A DNA stretch of 64,000 nucleotides from NCBI RefSeq assembly GCF_000429025.1, contig NZ_KE386833.1, positions 572,582 through 636,581 of the forward strand. The letters run 5' to 3'. Below are positions 16,040 to 24,502 of this stretch, piece after piece. The position numbers were made by a program, and so were the translations under genes. The stretch is from Actinospineispora spinosispora DSM 44797 (GTDB lineage: Bacteria; Actinomycetota; Actinomycetes; Mycobacteriales; Pseudonocardiaceae). The stretch's first letter is position 1. Every line of letters begins with the position of its first letter. The notes beneath the pieces are model-generated. The model worked only from the letters and a program-made list of their open reading frames with translations, had not been told where the DNA came from and searched no databases.

Positions 16040-16833
16040 CGGCCCGGCCACTCGCCGCGGTCGGCCAGCACGTCGCGCAGCATGTCCGGACGATCGGTCA
16101 CCAGGCCGTCGACGCCCATGTCGAGCAGCTCGCGCATCTGAGCGGAGTCGTTGATGGTCCACACGTGGACCTCCATGCCGAGTGCGTGTGCCTCGGCGAC
16201 CAGCGAGGGGTCGACGACGGTCAACCTGCCGTGCCGGCGCGGCAGCTGGGCCAGCTGGGCCATGACCGGCAGCCGGGAGCCGAGCGGGCGAAGGCGGGCC
16301 TGACGCAGCCAGCCTCGGGTCCGCAGCGCGACGGCGTCCCTCGGCGAGCAGGACGTGATCAGCTTCGGACCGGCCGCGGCGCGCAGCCGGGTGAGCCGGG
16401 TCGCGGAGAAGGACGCCAGGCACACCCGGTGCCACGCGTCGGTCGAGTCGAGGAGCCGCAGCGTCGGTTCGACGGCCGGGTCGGCCTTCACGTCGATGTT
16501 GAGTAGCGCATCCGGCAGGCTCTCGATGACCTCGCGCAGGGTGACCACCGGCTCGCGTCCCGCGATTCGTGCTCTTCGGACCTGCTCCCAGGTTTGTGCG
16601 GCGATGGGACCGACGCCGTCGGTCGTCCGATCCAGGGTGCTGTCGTGTGACACCACGACCACGCCGTCGGACGTCGCGTGGACGTCGATCTCCAGGTAGC
16701 GGAAGCCTTCGTCGAGGGCCCGCCGGAAGGACGACAGCGAGTTCTCCATGCCGGTCAGCTCGTCGAGCTGCCAGCCCCGGTGCACCAGGGCGCGAGGGAA
16801 CGGGCCGGTCAGGTACGGATGGGCCTCGGTCAC
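16036..16833 (-). CDS. Glycerophosphodiester phosphodiesterase
   Basis: 265 residues, GTG start. GDPD motifs: ALVHRGW near the start, ENSLSSFRRALDEGFRYLEIDVHATSDG cut here as ENSLSSF plus YLEIDVHATSDGVVVVSHD (metal-binding Glu/Asp and catalytic His), NIDVKAD, and VHVWTIND with the C-terminal GVDGLVTDRPD. It hydrolyses glycerophosphodiesters to glycerol-3-phosphate and an alcohol with a divalent metal. No signal peptide is seen, so it is probably cytoplasmic. It is coupled to the downstream MFS gene. Confidence 0.9.
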   Translation of the reverse strand: MTEAHPYLTGPFPRALVHRGWQLDELTGMENSLSSFRRALDEGFRYLEIDVHATSDGVVVVSHDSTLDRTTDGVGPIAAQTWEQVRRARIAGREPVVTLREVIESLPDALLNIDVKADPAVEPTLRLLDSTDAWHRVCLASFSATRLTRLRAAAGPKLITSCSPRDAVALRTRGWLRQARLRPLGSRLPVMAQLAQLPRRHGRLTVVDPSLVAEAHALGMEVHVWTINDSAQMRELLDMGVDGLVTDRPDMLRDVLADRGEWPGR

Positions 16834-16926
16834 AGTGTCCGGACGCTACCCGAAAGCCCGCGCCCGGTCCGGCAGCGCCGGAGCCGGCCGGGGATCGTTG
16901 TCCGAGATTTCACTCGCTTCGAGATT

Positions 16927-16942
16927 TGTGATCACAGATCAC
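16927..16942. promoter_or_regulatory. Candidate GntR operator
   Basis: TGTGATCACA (16927-16936) is a perfect palindrome and overlaps a second dyad GTGATC-ACA-GATCAC (16928-16942). It lies 40-55 bases upstream of the monooxygenase start, in the divergent intergenic region. The GntR gene three positions downstream is the obvious candidate regulator. Confidence 0.5.
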
Positions 16943-16981
16943 CAAGTTGTACAGTGAGGTGGACCACGATCAAGGGAGATC

Positions 16982-18742
16982 ATGATGGCCGACCTGCAGG
17001 TGCCGGTACTGATCGTCGGTGGGGGCGGGTGCGGGTTGTCCGCATCGCTGTTCCTGTCGAACCTCGGGGTCGACCACCTGCTGGTGGAGCGGCACACCGA
17101 CACGTCGCATCTTCCGAAGGCGCACTACCTGAACCAGCGCACGATGGAGGTGTTCCGCCAGCACGGCCTGGCCGAAGCGATCTATGCGGTCGGAACGCCG
17201 CCGGAGAACTTCGGCAAGGTGCGCTGGCGGACCTCGCTCGGCGGAGACGGCCCGCTGGACGCCAGGACGTTCCACACCATGGACAGCTTCGGCGCGGGCG
17301 AACTGTACGAGCGATACGCCCACGACGGCCCGAGCCCGTCGAGCAACTACCCGCAGCTGCGGCTCGAACCGCTGATCCGACAGCACGCCGAGCAGCGCGG
17401 ACCCGGCCGCGTCCGGTTCAACCACGAGCTGGTCGAGCTGGAGCAGGACGCGGACGGGGTGACCGCCACGGTGCGCGACCGAGCGAGCGAGGCCCCGTTC
17501 ACGGTACGGGCGCAGTACGTGATCGCGGCGGACGGCGGCAAGACGATCGGGGAGATGCTGGGCGTCGAGATGCACGGGCCGACCGGGCTGCTGGACATGG
17601 TCAGCACACATTTCACCGCCGACCTGTCGGCGTGGGCCGATGACTCGTGCCTGATCAGCTGGTTCGTGAACCCGGACGGCGCGGGTTCCTGGGGCAGCGG
17701 TGCGCTGGTGCCGATGGGCCCGACATGGGGTGCGGCGTCCGAGGAATGGGTCGTGCACTTCACCTTCGGCCCGGACGATCCCGCGAGGTTCGACGAGCAC
17801 GCGATCGTGCCCCGGTTGCGCGAGCTGTTCAAGCTGCCCGAGCTGGACATCACCGTGCACAAGGTCAGCCACTGGATTCTCGAGGGGGTCCTCGCGGACC
17901 GCTACCAGGTCGGCAGGGTCTTCCTCGCGGGCGATTCCGCGCACCGGCATCCGCCGACGACGGGCCTCGGTCTGAACACCGCCATCCAGGACGCGCACAA
18001 TCTGGCATGGAAGCTGGCCGCCGTCGTGTCCGGCGCGGCGGGACCGACGCTGCTCGACAGCTACGAGTCCGAGCGTCAGGCGATCGGCATGCGCAATGTC
18101 GACTGGGCCATGTTCACCTTCCTCAACCACATGCTGATCGACGCCGGTATCGGGTTGATGCCCGGTCAGTCGGCGGAGGCCAACCGCGCGACGTTCGAGG
18201 CGTTCTTCGCGGACACCCCGATGGGTGCGACGAGACGAGCGAGAGCCGACGAGGTGATCCGGACCCAGCGGACCGAGTTCCAGGCGCACGACCTGGAGAT
18301 CGGGTTCCGGTACGAGCGGGGAGCGCTCGTGCCCGACGGCACCGAGCCGCCCCCGTCCGACCCGATGGGCGGCGTCTACCACCCGACGACCAGGCCGGGA
18401 CATCGGCTTCCGCACGCCTGGCTGGAACAGGACGGCACGCGGCTGTCGACCCACGACCTGACCGAGCTCAGCCGGTTCGTCCTGCTCACCGGGCCGGACG
18501 GAGAGGCCTGGGCAGCGGCCGCCGCCATCGCCGAGGAGAAGTTCGGCGTCCCGGTGCGGGTCGTGTGCGTCGGGGACGGGTTCACCGACCCGGAAGGCAC
18601 CTGGGCACGGGTGCGTGAGGTGTCCGATGCCGGCGCGATCCTTGTCCGTCCCGACAACCACGTGGCGTTCCGGGCCCCGGCCGCCGTCGACAATGCCACC
18701 GATGTCCTGGTCGATGCGTTCAGCACCGTCCTCGGTCACTGA
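16982..18742 (+). CDS. FAD-dependent aromatic hydroxylase (PheA/TfdB type)
   Basis: 586 residues; AGGGAG is upstream and a second ATG follows at 16985. VLIVGGGGCGLSASLFLSNL is the FAD-binding loop; VIAADGGKTIGEMLG is the middle DG motif; VFLAGDSAHRHPPTTGLGLN is the GD motif for the FAD ribityl chain. The C-terminal thioredoxin-like domain (RFVLLTGPDGEAW...ILVRPDNHVAFRA) is typical of phenol and 2,4-dichlorophenol monooxygenases. The enzyme would ortho-hydroxylate a phenolic ring with NAD(P)H and O2. The next gene encodes a VOC dioxygenase-like protein, which fits oxidation then ring cleavage. Confidence 0.85.
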   Translation: MMADLQVPVLIVGGGGCGLSASLFLSNLGVDHLLVERHTDTSHLPKAHYLNQRTMEVFRQHGLAEAIYAVGTPPENFGKVRWRTSLGGDGPLDARTFHTMDSFGAGELYERYAHDGPSPSSNYPQLRLEPLIRQHAEQRGPGRVRFNHELVELEQDADGVTATVRDRASEAPFTVRAQYVIAADGGKTIGEMLGVEMHGPTGLLDMVSTHFTADLSAWADDSCLISWFVNPDGAGSWGSGALVPMGPTWGAASEEWVVHFTFGPDDPARFDEHAIVPRLRELFKLPELDITVHKVSHWILEGVLADRYQVGRVFLAGDSAHRHPPTTGLGLNTAIQDAHNLAWKLAAVVSGAAGPTLLDSYESERQAIGMRNVDWAMFTFLNHMLIDAGIGLMPGQSAEANRATFEAFFADTPMGATRRARADEVIRTQRTEFQAHDLEIGFRYERGALVPDGTEPPPSDPMGGVYHPTTRPGHRLPHAWLEQDGTRLSTHDLTELSRFVLLTGPDGEAWAAAAAIAEEKFGVPVRVVCVGDGFTDPEGTWARVREVSDAGAILVRPDNHVAFRAPAAVDNATDVLVDAFSTVLGH

Positions 18743-18751
18743 GAGGTCCCC

Positions 18752-19324
18752 ATGGCTGCCACACCGAAGTTCGCCCACGTCGTACTCCAGACCAGCAGGC
18801 TCGACGAGATGCGCGACTGGTACTGCGCGCTGCTGGACGGGCACGTCGTCTTCGAGAACGGGGCGCTGTCCTTCGTCACGTTCGACGAAGAGCATCACCG
18901 CATCGCGTTCATCGCGCCGCCGGTCCAGCTGGAGGCCAAGTCTCCGCTGGCCAGCGGCATGCATCACGTCGCGTACACGTTCGCGTCGCTGGACGACCTG
19001 CTCGACCGGTACGCGAACCTGAAGGAACGGGGTATCGAGCCCCATGTGCCGGTGCAGCACGGTGTCACGACGTCGCTGTACTACCGGGACCCGGACGGCA
19101 ACTTCGTCGAGCTGCAGGTCGACAACTTCGCCACGCCCGACGAGGCGACCGCCTACATGTCCGGCCCCGAGTACAGCGAGGATCCGGTGGGCGTGGGCTT
19201 CGAGCCGGACAAGATGGCAGCCGCGTTGCGTGCGGGCACCGAGCAAGGTGAGCTCATGACCCGGCGGTGGGCGCTGACCACCAGCCCGGGAATGCCGAAC
19301 CCGCTCGAAGCGATGAGCCGATAG
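18752..19324 (+). CDS. VOC family protein, probable extradiol dioxygenase
   Basis: 190 residues with GAGAGGTC upstream of the ATG. Two beta-alpha-beta-beta-beta modules are seen: FAHVVLQTSRLDEMRDWY (first metal-binding His) and GMHHVAYTFASLDDLLDRY (second His), ending with SLYYRDPDGNFVELQVDN (Glu ligand). This His-His-Glu set is the iron site of type I extradiol dioxygenases, though the protein is shorter than classical two-domain enzymes. It probably cleaves the catechol made by the upstream hydroxylase. Glyoxalase-type isomerase activity is an alternative. Confidence 0.75.
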   Translation: MAATPKFAHVVLQTSRLDEMRDWYCALLDGHVVFENGALSFVTFDEEHHRIAFIAPPVQLEAKSPLASGMHHVAYTFASLDDLLDRYANLKERGIEPHVPVQHGVTTSLYYRDPDGNFVELQVDNFATPDEATAYMSGPEYSEDPVGVGFEPDKMAAALRAGTEQGELMTRRWALTTSPGMPNPLEAMSR

Positions 19325-19325
19325 C

Positions 19326-20021
19326 GTGACCGACGTGATGCCGAGGACCGGCGACTCCATGCGTCGGGTCACCGCGACCAGCGTGGTCGACCAGGTGACC
19401 GCCGAGATCCGCCGTTCCATCCTGTCCGGGGTGCTGAAACCCGGTCAGGAGCTGGCGCTGCGTGAACTGGCGACCCGGATGGGGGTCAGCACGATCCCGG
19501 TCCGGGAGGCGTTGCGCAGGCTCGAAGGCCAGGGACTGCTGGTGTCGAGCTCGCGCCGCAGCAGCCGGGTGGCGCCGCTCGACGCGGCCGACCTGCACGG
19601 CATCTACCGGCTGCGGCTCGCGCTGGAGCCGGAGATCGCCGGTCGGTCGTGTCTGTTGCTGTCCGACGGTGACCTCGCCGAGCTCGACCGGATCGCCGAC
19701 TCGTTGGGCGATGCGGGACGCAGCGACGAGGAGATCTACCTGGCGCACCACGATTTCCATCTGCGGTTGCTGGCGCCGGCGGCGACCGCATGGGATGTGC
19801 GCACCCTGGAGAACCTGTGGCGGGCGGCCGAACGCTATCTGCGACTCGCGTTCGGCGCCCGAGACGACCGGGCGGACGACCATCTCCGCAGGCAGCACGC
19901 GCACACCGACCTGATGGCGGCGTTCCACGCCAGGAGCCCGGAGCAGGTTCGGGCCCAGGTCCGTCATCATCTGGAGGAGAACGAGGCCATCGCCCAGGAA
20001 GCCATCGGCCCCGTCCAATGA
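19326..20021 (+). CDS. GntR family regulator (FCD type)
   Basis: 231 residues, GTG start directly after the VOC stop; an alternative ATG lies 12 bases on. The winged helix spans residues about 18-80 (VVDQVTAEIRRSILSG, LALRELATRMGVSTIPVREALRRLEGQGL). The effector-binding FCD domain follows with metal-site histidines (HHDFHLRLL and RQHAHTDLM...VRHHLEENE). It is co-directional with the hydroxylase and VOC genes and probably regulates them through the dyad at 16927-16942. The ligand is likely a pathway intermediate. Confidence 0.85.
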   Translation: MTDVMPRTGDSMRRVTATSVVDQVTAEIRRSILSGVLKPGQELALRELATRMGVSTIPVREALRRLEGQGLLVSSSRRSSRVAPLDAADLHGIYRLRLALEPEIAGRSCLLLSDGDLAELDRIADSLGDAGRSDEEIYLAHHDFHLRLLAPAATAWDVRTLENLWRAAERYLRLAFGARDDRADDHLRRQHAHTDLMAAFHARSPEQVRAQVRHHLEENEAIAQEAIGPVQ

Positions 20022-20525
20022 TCAGCTGATCGGTGCATCCGTCTCATAGGTGACGATGCGGTAACGCAGGCCGGTGCGGGACACGTGCCAGCCCACGTCC
20101 GGCTCGTGGCCCACCACCCGCCAGGTCGGCTCCAGGTCGGGCGCGTAGACGTTGCCGTCGAAGGTGTCCGCGAGCTCGGTCACGATCAGCCGGTCGGCGT
20201 AGGGCATCGCGGCCCGGTACACCTCGGCCCCGCCGATCACCCACAGGTCGCCGGTGTGCTCGGCGAGCGCTTCGGGAAGTGACGTCACCGGGATCGCGCC
20301 CGGCGCGCTCCAGCCGGACTGCCGGGTGAGGACGACGTTGCGGCGGCGGGGCAGCGGACGGAACGGCTCGGGGAGCGAGTCCCACGTGGCCCGGCCCATC
20401 AGGACCGTGCCGTCGACGGTGAGTGCGCGGAAGTGCTTGCGGTCCTCCGGCAGGTCCCAGGGCAGCGCGCCGTGCGCCCCGATGACACCGTTGGCGGCCT
20501 GGGCCCAGATCAGCGTGACCGTCAT
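20022..20525 (-). CDS. folA: Dihydrofolate reductase
   Basis: 167 residues. TLIWAQAANGVIGAHGALPWDLPEDRKHF contains the conserved WxLPxD active site; VLMGRATWDSLP and VIGGAEVYRAAMPYADRLIVTEL complete the NADPH-binding fold. It regenerates tetrahydrofolate from the dihydrofolate produced by ThyA. The start codon overlaps the thyA stop by 4 bases, so the two are translationally coupled. Confidence 0.95.
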   Translation of the reverse strand: MTVTLIWAQAANGVIGAHGALPWDLPEDRKHFRALTVDGTVLMGRATWDSLPEPFRPLPRRRNVVLTRQSGWSAPGAIPVTSLPEALAEHTGDLWVIGGAEVYRAAMPYADRLIVTELADTFDGNVYAPDLEPTWRVVGHEPDVGWHVSRTGLRYRIVTYETDAPIS

Positions 20526-21328
20526 ACCGCGACCGGCGCACTGATCGACGGGTGGTGGCGGTAGTCGACGACCTCGATGTCGGAGAAGTCGTAGTCGAAC
20601 AGCGAGTCCGAAGGCTTCAGCCGCAACTGGGGGAAGGGGTACGGGGCGCGGCTGAGCTGTTCGCGCACCTGGTCGGAATGGTTGTCGTAGATGTGGCAGT
20701 CACCGCCGGTCCACACGAAGTCACCGACGCCGAGGCCCACCTGGGCGGCGACGAGATGGGTGAGCAGCGCGTAGCCCGCGATGTTGAACGGCACGCCGAG
20801 GAAGAGGTCGGCACTGCGCTGGTAGAGCTGGCAGGACAGCTTGCCGTCGGCGACGTAGAACTGGAACAGCGCGTGGCAAGGCGGCAGCGCCATCTGCGGG
20901 ATCTCGCCGACGTTCCACGCCGAGACGATCATGCGGCGGGAGTCGGGGTTCGTCCGCAGTGTGGTGAGCAGGTCGCTGATCTGGTCGATGTGCTGTCCGT
21001 CCGGCGTCGGCCACGACCTCCACTGGACCCCGTAGACCGGACCGAGATCGCCGTCCGGATCGGCCCACTCGTCCCAGATCGTCACACCGTGTTCGCGCAA
21101 CCAGTTCACGTTGCGGTCGCCGCGCAGGAACCACAGCAGTTCGTAGGCCACCGACCGGAAGTGCACCCGCTTGGTGGTGATCAGCGGGAAGCCCTGGTCG
21201 AGGGGGAAACGCATCTGGTGGCCGAACACACTCCGCGTACCGGTTCCGGTCCGATCGGACTTCGCCGTCCCGTCGGCCAGGACATGGCGCAGAAGGTCCT
21301 CGTACTGGGTGTCAGGCTCAGCGCTCAC
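20522..21328 (-). CDS. thyA: Thymidylate synthase
   Basis: 268 residues, GTG start. Classic ThyA motifs: DRTGTGTRSVFGHQMRF, PLITTKRVHFRSVAYELLWFLRGD, the catalytic Cys in ALPPCHALFQFYV, SCQLYQRSADLFLGVPFNIA and GDCHIYDNHSDQV. It converts dUMP and methylene-tetrahydrofolate to dTMP and dihydrofolate, which FolA then reduces. The gene is 10 bases upstream-oriented from the LigD-like gene but on the same strand, so the three may form one unit. Confidence 0.96.
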   Translation of the reverse strand: MSAEPDTQYEDLLRHVLADGTAKSDRTGTGTRSVFGHQMRFPLDQGFPLITTKRVHFRSVAYELLWFLRGDRNVNWLREHGVTIWDEWADPDGDLGPVYGVQWRSWPTPDGQHIDQISDLLTTLRTNPDSRRMIVSAWNVGEIPQMALPPCHALFQFYVADGKLSCQLYQRSADLFLGVPFNIAGYALLTHLVAAQVGLGVGDFVWTGGDCHIYDNHSDQVREQLSRAPYPFPQLRLKPSDSLFDYDFSDIEVVDYRHHPSISAPVAV

Positions 21329-21337
21329 CCCTGCAGG

Positions 21338-23269
21338 CTAGTCGGCCGGCAAGGCGAACCTCGTACCCCGTAACGGTGCGAGCAGGTCACCGTGGGTGTC
21401 CAACCGCCCGGGCAGGTCAGGTGCGGTGAACCGCAGCTCCTCGGGCTCCCGGCAGGCGCGGACCTCGTCCCAGGTGACGGGAGTGGCGACCGTCGGGTGA
21501 TCCCTGCCGCGCAGTGAGTAGCTCGCCACGGTCGTCTTGGCCTGGTTGTTCTGGCTCCAGTCGATCAGGACCTTGCCCCGGCGGCGCTGGCGCGCCATCA
21601 CGGCGATCACCCGGGTGGGGTCGTCGGCCGCGAGCCGTTCGGCGACGCTCTTCGCGTAGCGGTTGGTCTGGTCGGGAGCGCTGCTCCGGACCGGGCTGTA
21701 GAGCTGCATGCCCTTGCCGCCGCTGGTACGCGGATAGGCCGGGATGTCGTCCTCGGCGAGCACCGCCGCGACGCGTTCGGCGACCCTCGCGCAGTCGACG
21801 ACCGTCGTGCCCTCCCCGGGATCGAGGTCGAAGACCAGGAGATCGGGATCGTTGCGCTCGGCGTCGTCGGTGACCGTCCACTGCGGGACGTGCAGTTCGA
21901 GCGCGGCGAGGTTCGCGGCCCAGGCGAGGGTCGCCTCGTCGTCGAGCAGCGGGTAGTCGATGTAGTCCGACCCGGCGGCGCTCCCGGGAGTGTCCAGGCG
22001 GACCGTGCGGACCCAGTCGGGGACGTGCCGGGACACGTTCTTCTCGAAGAACGACGCGGCCGCGACGCCATCCGGCCAGCGCCGCAGGGTGACCGGCCGC
22101 CCCTGGACGTGTGGCAGCAGGACGGAGGCCACCCGCAGGTAGTGCTCCAGGACGTCGCGCTTGGTGAAGCCGCTCGCCGGGTAGAGGACCTTGTCCGGGT
22201 TGCTCAGCCGGACGCGCCGTCCACCGACCTCGACGCTGGACACCGAGCGGCCGGTCGGGGCGCGGCCGGCCGGTGGTGGGGCCGGGGTCCCGGTTCCGAT
22301 CTCGAGCCACTCGTCGGTACGGGCGCCCGGCCGGTAGGTCGAGTCGGTGCGCTTGGCCACGACGGCGGGCAGGCTCTGTTCACGCGCGGCGGCGAGCACC
22401 GCCGCTCCACCACCGGGGTAGGAGGGAACGAGCCGCCACGCCTCGCCGCTCAACGGTAGCGACTCCGCGAGCGTGCGGCGCTCGCGGTACGGCAGCGCGG
22501 TCACGTCCCTGCCGTCGACGTACAGCAGATCCGTGATCCACAGACCGGGTGGCGTGCCGTCGATCTCGCCGTCCAGGACGACGGGGACCGCGCCCAGCCC
22601 GAGGCCGAGGCCCGCGAGCTCCGGATGCCGCTCATTCAGCGTGCCTCCCTCGGCGTCGCTGAGCTCCACCCGGCCACCGTCGACCCGCACGAGGACCCGG
22701 CGGCCGCCGAACCGCACCTCGTAGTGCCAGCCCTCGTCTGGGTCGGGCAGCTCACCGGGAGAGGCGAGCATGGGGGAGAGCCCGGCGGGCGGAGGCCGCC
22801 AGTCCTCCGCGATCGGCGGGTCACCCCTGCGCAGCAACCACTGGTTCGGACCGTGCCCCCGGTGCAACAGGATGTAGCGACCTCGCGCACGCGTGCCGTG
22901 CAGCACGACCTGGACCTCGGACTCGGTCCACTTGATCGTGTCGTAGTGGCCGCGGTCCCAGATGGTCATCTGCCCGGCGCCGTACTCGCCCCGTGGGATC
23001 TCGCCGGCGAAATCGGCGTACTCCATCGGATGGTCCTCGGTGCGCACCGCGAGCCGGACCGTCTTCGGGTCGGGCGGCAGGCCCTTGGGCACCGCCCAGG
23101 AGACGAGCACACCGTCGCGTTCGAGCCGTAGGTCCCAGTGCAGGCTCCGGGCGTGGTGCTCCTGGACGACGAACACCGTGCCCTCGCCGGACGTACTCGG
23201 GTCGTCAGTGGGGACCGGCTCCGGGGTGCGGCCTGGATCACGTTTGCGGCGGTACTCGTCGAGCGGCAC
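21338..23269 (-). CDS. LigD-like end-joining protein: phosphoesterase, degenerate ligase and polymerase domains
   Basis: 643 residues; GTG at 23269 (AGGTAGGGAC upstream) gives the family start PLDEYRRKRD. The N-terminal 3'-phosphoesterase domain shows VVQEHHARSLHWDLRLERDG and the His of RTEDHPMEYA. The middle resembles ATP-dependent ligase but is eroded: where K-x-DG-x-R is expected there is YEVRFGGRRV, so the adenylated lysine is an arginine, and the last motif reads EWLEI without its lysine. ITDLLYVDGRD and VVAKRTDSTYRPG remain. The C-terminal primase-polymerase domain is intact (LVFDLDPGEGT, TSGGKGMQLY). No OB fold is seen. It probably processes and extends ends for another ligase. Ku is not in the window. 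Confidence 0.82.
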   Translation of the reverse strand: MPLDEYRRKRDPGRTPEPVPTDDPSTSGEGTVFVVQEHHARSLHWDLRLERDGVLVSWAVPKGLPPDPKTVRLAVRTEDHPMEYADFAGEIPRGEYGAGQMTIWDRGHYDTIKWTESEVQVVLHGTRARGRYILLHRGHGPNQWLLRRGDPPIAEDWRPPPAGLSPMLASPGELPDPDEGWHYEVRFGGRRVLVRVDGGRVELSDAEGGTLNERHPELAGLGLGLGAVPVVLDGEIDGTPPGLWITDLLYVDGRDVTALPYRERRTLAESLPLSGEAWRLVPSYPGGGAAVLAAAREQSLPAVVAKRTDSTYRPGARTDEWLEIGTGTPAPPPAGRAPTGRSVSSVEVGGRRVRLSNPDKVLYPASGFTKRDVLEHYLRVASVLLPHVQGRPVTLRRWPDGVAAASFFEKNVSRHVPDWVRTVRLDTPGSAAGSDYIDYPLLDDEATLAWAANLAALELHVPQWTVTDDAERNDPDLLVFDLDPGEGTTVVDCARVAERVAAVLAEDDIPAYPRTSGGKGMQLYSPVRSSAPDQTNRYAKSVAERLAADDPTRVIAVMARQRRRGKVLIDWSQNNQAKTTVASYSLRGRDHPTVATPVTWDEVRACREPEELRFTAPDLPGRLDTHGDLLAPLRGTRFALPAD

Positions 23270-23372
23270 GGTCCCTACCTGGATGGCTGATGTAGGACGC
23301 ACATTTGCGTAACCGAACTTAGCCCAGACCGGCGTCGTCGGTCTTGCGCCGCCCAGGCAAGGCATGCTTTCC

Positions 23373-23391
23373 TTAGGCTTGCCTCACTAAC
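23373..23391. promoter_or_regulatory. Candidate IdeR/DmdR iron box upstream of bfd
   Basis: TTAGGCTTGCCTCACTAAC resembles the DtxR/IdeR consensus (TTAGGCTAGCCTAACCTAA); about 14 of 19 positions agree by eye. It lies 20-38 bases before the Bfd start, overlapping the expected promoter, so iron-dependent control of bfd is likely. Confidence 0.55.
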
Positions 23392-23410
23392 CTTTCGGAG
23401 GGCGGGACAC

Positions 23411-23620
23411 GTGTTCGTCTGCATGTGCCGTGCGGTCACGGAGACCGAGATTCGCAGCTGTATCCGTGGCGGAGCCCGAACGGTCGAGGAGATCAGCGAC
23501 GAGACATTGGCGGGCACCGGTTGCGGCGGATGTCTGGACAGCGTCGAGATGATCTTGGAGGATGGTGGGGTGCTCGGTCTGGACGTGATGCGGCGGCCCC
23601 CGCTGGCGCAAAGCGCGTGA
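23411..23620 (+). CDS. bfd: Bacterioferritin-associated ferredoxin
   Basis: 69 residues, GTG start. The cysteine pattern is VCMCRAVTETEI...GTGCGGCLDSVE (C-x-C, then C-x2-C about 32 residues on), the [2Fe-2S] Bfd/Fer2_BFD signature. Bfd reduces ferric iron stored in bacterioferritin for release. The bfr gene follows 147 bases downstream, with its own apparent leader. Confidence 0.9.
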   Translation: MFVCMCRAVTETEIRSCIRGGARTVEEISDETLAGTGCGGCLDSVEMILEDGGVLGLDVMRRPPLAQSA

Positions 23621-23726
23621 CAATAGCACGCTGCAAATAAGTGGCATCAGGCCTGGATAACCTCAGTTATCGAATGCTTCCCTAACGCGCAGTGACTGTG
23701 TCCTAATACGCAGAGTTACGTGTACC

Positions 23727-23750
23727 GTCGATCCGGTTCAGAGGATCGAC
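23727..23750. promoter_or_regulatory. Hairpin in the bfr leader region
   Basis: GTCGATCC (23727-23734) and GGATCGAC (23743-23750) form a perfect 8-bp inverted repeat just before the GAGGGG ribosome-binding site and 17 bases before the bfr start. A second small dyad, GATAAC-CTCA-GTTATC, lies at 23656-23671. Either could be an operator or an mRNA hairpin. Confidence 0.4.
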
Positions 23751-23767
23751 GAGGGGAATTGTGACCC

Positions 23768-24253
23768 ATGCGTGGGGATGACGAGGTCATTGCGCTGCTG
23801 AACGAGCAGCTGACCAGCGAGCTCACTGCCATCAACCAGTACTTCCTGCACGCGAAGATGCAGGGGAACTGGGGCTTCACGAAGCTCGCGGAGCACACCC
23901 GTGCTGAGTCCATCGAGGAAATGCAGCACGCGGAGAAGATTACCGACCGCATTCTTTTCCTCGAAGGACTGCCGAACTATCAGCGGTTGCTGCCTTTGCG
24001 CGTCGGTCAGACCGTGCGTGAGCAGTTCACGTCCGACTTGGCGATCGAGCTGGAAGTCGTCGCGCGTTTGCGCCCGGGTATCGCGATGTGCCGGGAAAAG
24101 GGCGACATCACCACGGCGAATCTGTTCGAGGAGATTCTGGCCGACGAGGAAGGTCACATCGACTACCTCGAGACCAACCTCGAACTGATGGAGACGCTGG
24201 GCGAGCAGCTGTTCCTGTCGCAGCTGGTGGAACGGCCGCCGACAAACGGCTGA
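23768..24253 (+). CDS. bfr: Bacterioferritin
   Basis: 161 residues. The four-helix ferritin fold shows the di-iron ligands in LLNEQLTSELTAINQYFLHAK, HTRAESIEEMQHAEKI and FEEILADEEGHIDYLE. The Met of IEEMQHAEK is the haem-ligating methionine that distinguishes bacterioferritin from ferritin. It forms a 24-mer that oxidises and stores iron. Together with Bfd it forms an iron storage and release pair. Confidence 0.95.
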   Translation: MRGDDEVIALLNEQLTSELTAINQYFLHAKMQGNWGFTKLAEHTRAESIEEMQHAEKITDRILFLEGLPNYQRLLPLRVGQTVREQFTSDLAIELEVVARLRPGIAMCREKGDITTANLFEEILADEEGHIDYLETNLELMETLGEQLFLSQLVERPPTNG

Positions 24254-24282
24254 TGCGCCGACGCCGCGCGACTCACCGGACC

Positions 24283-24323
24283 CGACGCCGGCCCGACATG
24301 ACCACTCTGTCGCGCCGGCGTCG
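24283..24323. terminator. Probable terminator after bfr
   Basis: CGACGCCGGC (24283-24292) pairs perfectly with GCCGGCGTCG (24314-24323) around a 21-base loop containing further partial pairing, 30 bases after the bfr stop. Confidence 0.55.
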
Positions 24324-24502
24324 TTCTGTGTCCTCGGTGCGGTCGGCGGAAAAATCGACGGGCTAACCTTTTACCTGTCCGTTACAGTGGTGGGGGGCGA
24401 GGGGATGAGGTCCTCCCGGAGTGGGAATGTTGCATCCTCGAGACACTCTCATTCTCCGGGGTTCGGCTAGGAATAAGCTGGCCGAGCTGGTGCGCTTCTG
24501 CG

